From Lingula anatina (lineage: Eukaryota; Brachiopoda; Lingulata; Lingulida; Lingulidae), in contig NW_019775537.1 in the NCBI RefSeq assembly GCF_001039355.2, positions 32,070-96,069 of the forward strand: a stretch of 64,000 nucleotides of DNA. The letters are read 5' to 3'. Position 1 is the stretch's first letter. Each line of letters starts with the position of its first letter. This document shows positions 51,601 through 61,460 of the stretch, in pieces. The position numbers were made by a program, and so were the translations under genes. The notes under the pieces are model-generated. The model searched no databases and was not told the DNA's origin. It saw only the letters and a program-made list of their open reading frames with translations.

Positions 51601-54600
51601 CAATTATATCAATTATAGGACTTGGAACAAGTTCAGATAATTGTGATAATATTCAATTATTGAAATTCATATTTTTCTTCACAAATGACACCTGTCAATT
51701 TACTGAGCTGTTTTCAGAAACTGTATTCAATGTCTGGGGGGATTAATCCCAGATCTGTAACTGCAAGGGAAATAATACCTTGGGGGATAATTTGCTCATC
51801 ATTTGGGCATTATAGACCAAATAAACAAGCGTGGCAGTAAAGAACTAATTGCAAATGCCTGAAAGATTTTTTCAGATATATGGCTTTTCCTTCATGACTT
51901 AATTTTATATATAAATCTAAGCCTTTCTAAATTGCTTTGAGGAAGATTCTTAGATTTTTGCTTGAACCATTTTTGGATTAGGTAGCTGCAGTGCAACACT
52001 TCAAATTACAATACAAAAATTCATAAATTGGCCTTAGAAGTCTAACAAGTGCTAGAGAATTTGGAGAATTTGCTCTGATAACTCCCATGTGCTAAGTGAT
52101 TCTGTTTTGACTGGAATGACCACCTGTTGGGCAGTTCTGGTCAAGGTTTTAACACAAGGGTAAGTGGACATGGGTTAAGGGGAGGGTCAAGGGTATCTAG
52201 TGCAATATGATAAATTTTAACACATTTGAATATTTTTGAAAATGGAATAGAGCTCCAGTAAGTGAACATCAAAGCCCGTATGGATGCCACATACTAAGAA
52301 ATTTAAATTTAATATTTGAAGTTGAAGCCAAATCGATGGAAATTAAGGACGTGGCTGACCTAACAGTTATATTTCGTATTAAGGCAAAACCTAACTGACA
52401 ATTTTAGGGTTTTGTTTTTGAAAGAATATTTTGTTTAAGGTTTCATAAAAATGATTTTTAAGAAAAAAAGATGAAAAAATGTACAAACTTCTTAAACATT
52501 TCAAAGACCGATTCTTGTTTGAGTAGATTTTATAGCAGCAGTAAAGGCAGTTTTGCCAAAAATAAAGCATACTAGTACATGTATAGTGCTTAAGACCAAC
52601 ATAACAACAAGACGGAGCATCAAAGCTGTACACCTGTTACAACCTTACCCAGATGCTATAATTATTTCTTCTTCAGATAAGATGTTACCTAATTCTTTGT
52701 CACTTATCCCAATAGTTGAAATTGTGTACACAGATACGCACATAGTTGCCAAATACAACGGTTGTGTGGGAAGAGAAACTCCTATAAGATTGCTATAGGT
52801 GAAGAGGAGTAAGAAATGTGGAATCACAGCTAAGAACAATTGGGATTAAATTGAGATCAGCAGTATTAATAAATTTTTTTTTTTGATATTAATAATAATG
52901 ATTTTAATTGAGCTTTAAATGTTACATTCATAGGCTCTCTCAACTACCATTTAATTACAATGTTGATTATAGAAGTTTTAGCTATCTGTAATGTATGTAG
53001 AAGTATAAGACACACATTTAAAGTATTGTATAAATGCAACATAACAATGATCTACCTTTTCATTCTTGTCACATGAAACTGTTTTTATGGTCAGTGTTAT
53101 AGTAGATGTATGTTGACTTAAAGTTGTTATGCCATAGTGAATTAGTGAATACAATCATCCTGTATCTTTAATTAGAGTGCAACCTTTGAAAATTTTTTCT
53201 TCTTTTTTTTCTTCTTCTTCTTCTTATTATTATTGTCATTAAAAAAATACATTTTTGCTTTTATTAATAGAGCTTTTCCACAGTAATTTTCCCTTTGCAA
53301 CTTTCCTTTTTTCTTTCACATTTTTAATATATTTNTGTATCTCATTAAAAAGAATAATGTGTGAAATCATACAAATTTAGTAAGAGTAGAGGTTGTAAGT
53401 AGTGCTACAAAGAGAAATTTAAAAAAGCCTTTAGTAGGAGTGCGTAAATGCTGTTTAATGTGGCTCCATAGCTGACATGACAGCAAGTAATAGCCAACCC
53501 CATGTTATTTAGTTAAGAACAGATATTCAATAAGTAGCATAATTACTAAAAACATGAGTGGTAGCTATGGCGTGAAGCTGTAAGGTACACTGGTCAATAT
53601 TTGGAAGCTGGTTTGATAAAATGTGAGCAAAGATAGGCTGTTGACTCAACATTTGTGAATTTCTTTGGGATCACACAAGAGGCAGAACTTTCATGTTTGT
53701 TTTTTTCAAGGTGAAAGGAAGTCTCATTAAAATGTTTTGTGGTTGTGTCGAATATAATATGTGATGGATGAATTATCATGATTTGTCAGTTGGATGAAAT
53801 TGATATTGTACACAGATTAACAGAGCACATCACATATAAGAAATCTAATTATACTAGGAAAACTTTAAAACTAACAGTCTTGTTTATTTTTTTTATAAAG
53901 ATATATATGTATATATGTTTTCCTCATTCCAGCCACAAATAAAATTTTAGTCTTTCATTTTTTGTGTTTAGTAGTTAAGTACGATTTTGAAATATTTTAT
54001 TTAACCACTTTTTAGAATGTTTTAGTTTCAGTCTCACTACAAATTTAAGATATGTATATTTATGAATTTTCTTGCTTAATTTTCCAGACGGGGAATTTCA
54101 CGTGGCAGTGTAGATGTCCATCCATTACCTGAGTTTGGGCAGCAGACGCTACCTCCAGAGTTCCTGCAGACAACACAGGATGCCATATCGAAGTAAGGAA
54201 ATCTCTGAAATTTTTTTTTTATCACCAGAATATTTTATTATTATAGATCTCTATTTTTGATGGCATTCCCATGTAGGAGGTTGTAATAAATAAGAGTTAT
54301 TATATACAGATAAAGAAAAGAAAAGAAAGAAAGTTTTTTTGTAAATTGTAGAAATATGTCAAAATGTTATGAAGTTGAAATCATGCATTTTGATTCTCCT
54401 TTCTTGGTGTTTCCATTTGCCTTCTTTACACAGAACTTCAAAGAAATAGGTTTTTTATTGTCTCTTGTGTACTGATGATAAAATGGTAAATTGTTTCTAA
54501 GGAGATTAAACATGATTTCATTCTATGAAATGTCATAGAGCCTCACAAAATAATTTAAATCTTGTATACTGATGATGAAATGGTAAATTGTTTCTAAGGA

Positions 54601-57600
54601 GATTAAACATGATTTTATTCTATGAAATGTCACAGAACCTCACAAAGTAATTTAAATCTCCCCGAGTAACAGTTCACTTTTTTTTATCTACATTGAGCTT
54701 GTTGCTAATTAATGAAATGACATAAACCCAAAGAATGCAGTTATAGGACTGGTTTAATGTTACTTTTGTAACTATGTACTCGAAATGGAATGGGTAAGTC
54801 AATCTTCTGTGATTGATACGAGCATGGGAAAATGGTTCCGCAAGGCAACATTTAATGTTTGTCTAAAAACAATTTGTGATGGGTAAAGAGAGGCTGTTGT
54901 TTGAATCAATTTTATGAAGTTTGCGTGTAGTTTTTGGTCGTCATTTAATTTAACACTGGTACATGTAGCAGATAAGGAAGGCTTTGAAAATCTCAACAGC
55001 TTTTTAGAAAAGGATAGAAATTGATTGAGTCCTTGTTTTAAAGGGTTTCTTTGAATTTATTTTTGACAAATGGTTATTTTTCACACACTAGTAAATATTA
55101 AAAGGTTACTGGTCACATGAGAACACCTGCTGAAACACCCAATTTATTGTGGTTAAAATTTTGTGACATTTCTCCGATTTCTGACAGCAACACTAGCATT
55201 GAAACCAATCAACATGTTTTGCATAGTGAGAAAGGAGAAAGAATCTCTTTGTAATTTTAATGGTTTGATGACGTCAGTTTACATAAAGAATGACATGAGT
55301 TACATGTGTGTGTTTCTACCAAAGCTGATTTTTTTTTTCATTCACATACTGGAGAAAAAATTTGGAACTTGTTCAGAATCTTATAAATTAAAGATTTGTC
55401 TGTACATTTGAATATTGTAACAATTTTCATACTTTCTGTGGTTTCACTGTCAGTTTTGATACAAAAAATCAATGCTAGTATTTGAGCAATATTAGGCTTC
55501 ATGTTTTGGTTGCTAAGATTATCTTACCAAGTGAACGTAAGTGTGATACATATATATTTCCTCAATAAGTAAATTGAGGTAACTATATAAATGTTGTCTT
55601 TCTCAAAGGGAACAAAACTAACATTTCTGAACTAAATGGTTTTCATATGTTAACACGGTACAATTTGTGTCCATTCTACAATACTGTTATTCAACACCTC
55701 AAGAAGAAATACTTGTAGATGGCTTGTTCAATTAACAGAGAGCAGCTTTGTTGAAACTTTCTCAGTCTCCTTGGCTGTTAAGTCCACTGTTTGGTCAGTT
55801 TTGAAGCTATCTGTTTGTGCAACAGACTGCCTGAGTGAGTTAATCAGATTTACGCGATTGAAAACTCCTGTAGGGGTAGAATTCCACAGGTTTTATTTCA
55901 AGGTATCAGGCATGACATCAAGCACTTTTAATCCCATTCAGTGTTTAGACCCAGCTCAGTCACCAAGACTCTGAAATTTTTAAAACATCTCTCGTGCTCT
56001 GTGTCAGAGTAAAAAATGCAGTGGTCCCTGCATGAAAACCTATTATGGCTTTGTTTAGGTCTCAAACTTGTCTTCAAAGTCTTTGAAGAAAAAAAAGTTG
56101 GTAGTATTAACTTAATTACACACAATGGCTCTCATTGTGTAAGTTTTTTTTCTTGCTCAATTTGAATGATCTTGAATGGTGAAGTGGATTAGGGGAGTCA
56201 CTGAGAACTGTAGTTTGAGTATGTTTTTTGGAGCGTTTTATTGCCAATAGGATTACTGGTATAGAGTTTTCTGTGTTGTCCCAGGGCATTGACCGGCTCA
56301 TTGAACACTGGGGGAAAATATCAACCTCCAGGCAAAACCAGTTTCTTTTCTGGAATTAAAATAAGCCGATTTCTTCACAGAAAGATTTTCAGTTTACTGT
56401 AATGTGATATATTTATCTGCACAAGGCTACTGATATGTGGGTTTTTATTCAATTTTCATTGCACCCTGTTTGGTTCTTTGAGTTGATAAATTCTGGATGA
56501 AACTGACTTTAATAAAAGAAATCCTGGGTTTATGCACATTGATTTATTACAGGAGACTATAAAACTAGATTAAATGCTTTTAATCTTAGACTGAATAGAA
56601 TTTTTATGAGTAATAAAATTATAACATAATGTAATGTACAGAACTACTAGTAACAGGATAGTAAAGTTAAGAAATAACAAATAATGTTTTCATGCTGCCC
56701 CAATTTTTGTTCTTTTGTAATCTGCCAGGGTTTGTATTTTACAAGAGTATTCACTGATCAGTCATCTATTATACCTGTTTCAGTGGGCCCGTTTCAGTGA
56801 CTGTGCTGTTCTCTGTGCTATGTTGTACTTCAAGATAATGCCACTGAAATCAATTGGCAAACTTAGAATAATGCTGCAATGAAATATAGAGCATGTTAAT
56901 TTGCTTGCACAGGGGTTTGCATGTGACCTTCAGGGCTTTGTAGTCCTTGACTTTAAGGGCCACTCTATCACTGCGGTTTTGGTCATGTGGAAATTGAAAG
57001 CTGCATCCCTCTTCTGGGTAGGGGCTTGGGGGGGGGGGTCTTGATTCTTGTTGCCAATAGTATATTGTTTGTTAAGGGGGGAGGGGAAGTTAGAGTGTGT
57101 CAGTGGATGAATACCATGTAGATTGAATCTTGATTGTTATACAGTTACAGTTATCTCGTTTTAACCCATATGTCACCATCATACGTTGGTGCTTCAACCA
57201 CAACATCCCCCTCTGATCTGGGCAGACTGTACCAATAATGTACACATTAAACACTGTCTGTAGGGTCCAAACATTGGCCATCTTCTGGGTCTTTCAGAAG
57301 ACTATCAGATTTTCAAGTTTACATTGATGGGCATGTAACTTTTTTCTGTCCAAAGACGGTCAAAAAAGGAGGATGCATCAACTAGATGATTTGGAAGACT
57401 GTCAGAAAATATCTCTGGATTTGTCCCTGGTCTGCACCAGTACCTCTTTATTCAGCAGGCTGCATCATCCATATTTATCCTCAAATACACACTATCTTGG
57501 CATCACCATTAATGTCGTATTTCCTGATAAATGAGATTGTCATCAATATTGCTGGTGAAAACTATGCCCAGGGAACCAATTTACCTGCCTCAGTGTTTGA

Positions 57601-58659
57601 ATAGACAGGCAATAAGTAGTGGGCATTGCTGCAGAGTTCAATTAAGTTGGCTTATGGGGGATGTGGTGTGATCTCCTCTTGAGACTAAAGTGGCTGTTAT
57701 CAATATACCACACCAAGGGATTGGCCCATGTCCTCTGGTTAGATTAAAACAAAAATTCAATCTTAATTTATGTGGAGACATTGCAGTTGAACATTGCAAA
57801 GTCGTGTGGCAAAAGTTGACCTCGCGTCTGGGTGGTGATGCTGGGAGAGATCATAGTGTTTGGCCATTTTTAATTTTGTTGTCAGCAGTTCATCACAATT
57901 TTTATTACCTCTCTTTCATGGAAAAATGCCTTTTTTATTAAGATCCTAAGATTTGTTTTTTTAAAAAAAGGTCCTGCATGATTATAAGTTGATGATCAGC
58001 AATATAAGAACAACTCAGCCCGAGTTCAGAAGTATGAAATGAGGATTTTAAAAAATATGAAACTTAATTTTGTATTAATCTTAAACTATAAGCAGGCTTC
58101 AACACTTGATATTTTTTTTAATTTATTTTATAAGAACATTATTTCAATTTTCATTTTTTAGTTGATTGAAAACTGTTCTGTTTCCTGTGCTACCTATCGT
58201 GTTTTGTGATTTTATGGTAAATTAAAAATTTCTCAAATTAAAATAAAACTTTTTTAGCTTAAATATGGACCAGAATTATTTGTTAACATTATAAGAAGTA
58301 TGCCAAGTCTGTTTGAACATGATTTTATATTTAATTTAATTTTTACCCTTTCAGTTACCACAGCAGCCGCAGCAGTCCATCTCAGAGTGGGCGGTCATCT
58401 CCCTTAACTGAGAGCCAGAGCTGGCTGTGTGGTTCTCAGGCAGAGTGGACAGGAGGCAATACCACTGACCGCAGTAGCATCTACTCTACCTACTCATGGG
58501 GGGATGATGTAAGGGCATTGTTTTACTTGTTAATAGACAGGTTTTGACACTGAAATGGTGCAGTTTTGAAACTGTCAACCAATAGAGTAATCTCCATGTA
58601 GTTTGTAGTGTAGTTTTCCTGCACTCTAGCTTTGCACAGAGACCTGACCCCCCTCACAC

Positions 58660-58711
<52 letters not shown>

Positions 58712-58900
58712 CTGTATGAGACTTTTTAGAGAGAGTGAATGACTTTCATTGGCTGTTTGCTTTTTTTTCTGATTTGAAACTTCAGACAGTGAGGTCCAGA
58801 TTGACTTGACTGGCCCAGCTGGAAAATGACTGGCCTAGCAGGCTAGTGGTATTTATTTCAAACACTGCATGTTAACTGTACAGATGAAAATAATGTTGTA

Positions 58901-58944
<44 letters not shown>

Positions 58945-58972
58945 GAGAGAATTTTGTCTGTTATTACGAAGA

Positions 58973-59056
<84 letters not shown>

Positions 59057-61406
59057 TATATTTTATATATTATATTTGATTATGATTAGATTTACATATC
59101 ATCTTGTAAATTATACTTTATTAACAGAAATACTTAAACTAGCTGGCATTATCAATTTATTTGCACACATACTAATCCAGGAAAAGATGACGTACATAGA
59201 AAGTGAATTGACATGTGTTTACACCAAATCAGGCAGGGATGACGTAAGGGCTGCTTGATTTGCTCCCTGAATAATGTACTTCATGCATACTTCTGACTGT
59301 GATGCTGATTCTGACATTTCTTTCTCACAGGAATTTGAGAGGCAGGCTTCCAAAACTGTGCGACAGTTGTTTGAAGAAATAGATTCTGTGCTATTTGAAC
59401 AAAGCCAGTCGGGGCCATCTCATATAGTCAATGAGTGCCAAGAATGGGTGGAGACCTTTCCACATCTCAGGTATGAAATATAGGTGTCTCTCTCTGTCAG
59501 CAATATGAGCCCATTCTTGTTTTCATTGCATTATTGAATAATTATCCATATTATTATTGTTTTTTTAATAATAACATCATCAATCACATTTTTGGGTTAA
59601 TGGGGAGGTAATATACTGCAGTATGGAATATTATTTCCATTCTAGAATAATAATAATAATAATGATGAATTGTACAGTAGTCTTACACATTGGCTATATT
59701 GATAGATACATGCACATAAAGATATATTACCACATGCACATAAAGATATATTACATTAATTCACTTCAGTATACATTTCTGTGATATGTCACAGCTCTCA
59801 AAAATAATTAGGATCCGGATTATTTATATGAACTGTTATTTGTGTCATTTATACTGGAATTGAGGGAAGTTTTCTTTAAAATGATATTCATCTGTGTTTA
59901 GTTAGTTCTGGTTCTCGAGCCCAATATACCAGTGAATGGCTGTGCTATATGAATACTATGCACAGTACACTATAATTTTTTTATTGTGCTTTGGATTTAC
60001 AAAGCTTTGGTGTATTATTAAACACCTAAGTCTTTTATGTGAAATTGTCAGAAAGCATTTTTTTCCAAAAGCCATAAAGTCAAAGAAAGGGGCACACGGT
60101 ATAATGAAGAGAAAAATGAGCCCTGGGTTGAATTTGAACTGCAGTAGACTGGAACTCAGCTGGAAAACTCTTTGTTTTTAGTCAGGTGTCTTGATCAATA
60201 CAAGAATGCTGGGCTCTCACGTAGTTGAATGCGATGATGGTTTTGATGTGACAAAAGGGTGCTAGCTCAGTACAGTCCCTTTATAGCAAGCAGGCCTGCT
60301 TGCAAATTCACAGCAAATTTGCTGCAATGTTTCTGCAAACTGCAATTCCTTCTTGCAAATTTGTTGCAATATGGCTGCAAATTAGCAGCAATAAATTTTG
60401 TTCCGTAACTTGTTGCTGCAAACTCTAAGTTTGCAATGTTGCTACAAAATTTTCATTTTGCTAAGAAAATGGCCTCTTTGAGATGGTCATTATGCATAAT
60501 TGTTAAGTGCCCAAAAATGACCAAATTACAGCAGTAACATGTACCAGATATTTCATTTATTTTTGACACGTATCAAATAACTATTTCATTTCCGAGAAAT
60601 CTATAGCTTAAACCTCCACCCTTTGCATAATGGACCACTTTCTCACAATAACAGTGCTTAATAAGTCTGTTCAGTGAAATCATACTATAAAGATTATTGG
60701 TATCATATAATAGTAGCTCTTTGTAGACTTTGTATGCAGGAGTGCACTTCATCTCTCAGAAAATAGCGCAGTGTTCTATTTCTGGCCATGACATGATCTA
60801 CTGGCGGAAGATTAATGCCTGCCATTTAAACCACTAGTGCTTGACTCTTGTGTTGCCAAGGAACGGACAAATATTTTCCCCTCTTTCCTTGGCTCTTCAT
60901 ACACTTGTGTTGTTATTGGAAGGGAGGGGGATGTTCCTGAAGCGTGGCATTGAAAGAAAGGGGAAAATGTCAATTGTGCCACTGGTCATTGTTCTTACTA
61001 TGTTAATTGTTATATTTGTTGGGTGACTGTCCATTTGAGATTTATGTAATTGTTAGGGGACACATTTAATGTTATTTCAACTGTGTCTCATTTGTGTTCT
61101 TTTGTTATTGCATTTGCTGTTTTGAGGGGGAAAAGTATTGCAGAATAGGAGTAAATGTTTTTTAAAATTAGTTATTTTGTTAATTTAATTAAAAAGAAAT
61201 GTGGTGGTGAGTGGGTGCAGGGGGGGGGGGGCAGGATATAAGCAAATAAGCTAGCCTTAATGAAAGATTACTTTTTTATTCTTTATGCATGAACATACCA
61301 AATTAATTTTGTTAACTTATTTCACGGAAACTCTTAATTTTTATCAAATCAGTTTCATATTTAATGTAGTAATCCTATCCTGTTCTCTCTTTTCCTATCA
61401 TCAGTG

Positions 61407-61460
<54 letters not shown>

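Larger units (their letters stand above)
21618..54087 (+). other. FAM149B1 intron 1, 32.5 kb
   Basis: The intron is AT-rich throughout and has no convincing nested gene on either strand. It contains a 146-bp MITE (25195-25340), poly-A (24458-24479), (CT)n/C (28117-28143), long C-tracts (37489-37507, 37783-37805), an alternating purine-pyrimidine tract (42792-42832), tandem duplications (44787-44854, 51404-51511), an assembly gap with flanking duplicates (45979-48265) and a candidate alternative exon (49820-49938). Less AT-rich islands near 28980-29320, 33050-33340, 33420-33720, 36120-36560, 45790-45940 and 48480-49200 are possible regulatory elements. Confidence 0.8.
54193..58354 (+). other. 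FAM149B1 intron 2, 4.2 kb
   Basis: The donor is AA|GTAAGG and the acceptor CCCTTTCAG. The intron holds a 97-bp tandem duplication (54464-54657) and a G-rich stretch (57016-57038). No coding signal was seen. Confidence 0.85.
58509..59330 (+). other. FAM149B1 intron 3, 0.8 kb, microsatellite-rich
   Basis: The intron lies between the exons ending STYSWGDD and starting EFERQASK. It contains two (CA)n arrays and one (TA)n array, which together fill much of the intron. Confidence 0.85.

Noticed and set aside
59030-59258. 129-codon frame through the (CA)n and (TA)n arrays
   Set aside because: It is formed by microsatellite translation (Thr-His and Ile-Tyr repeats) and lies within a FAM149B1 intron.
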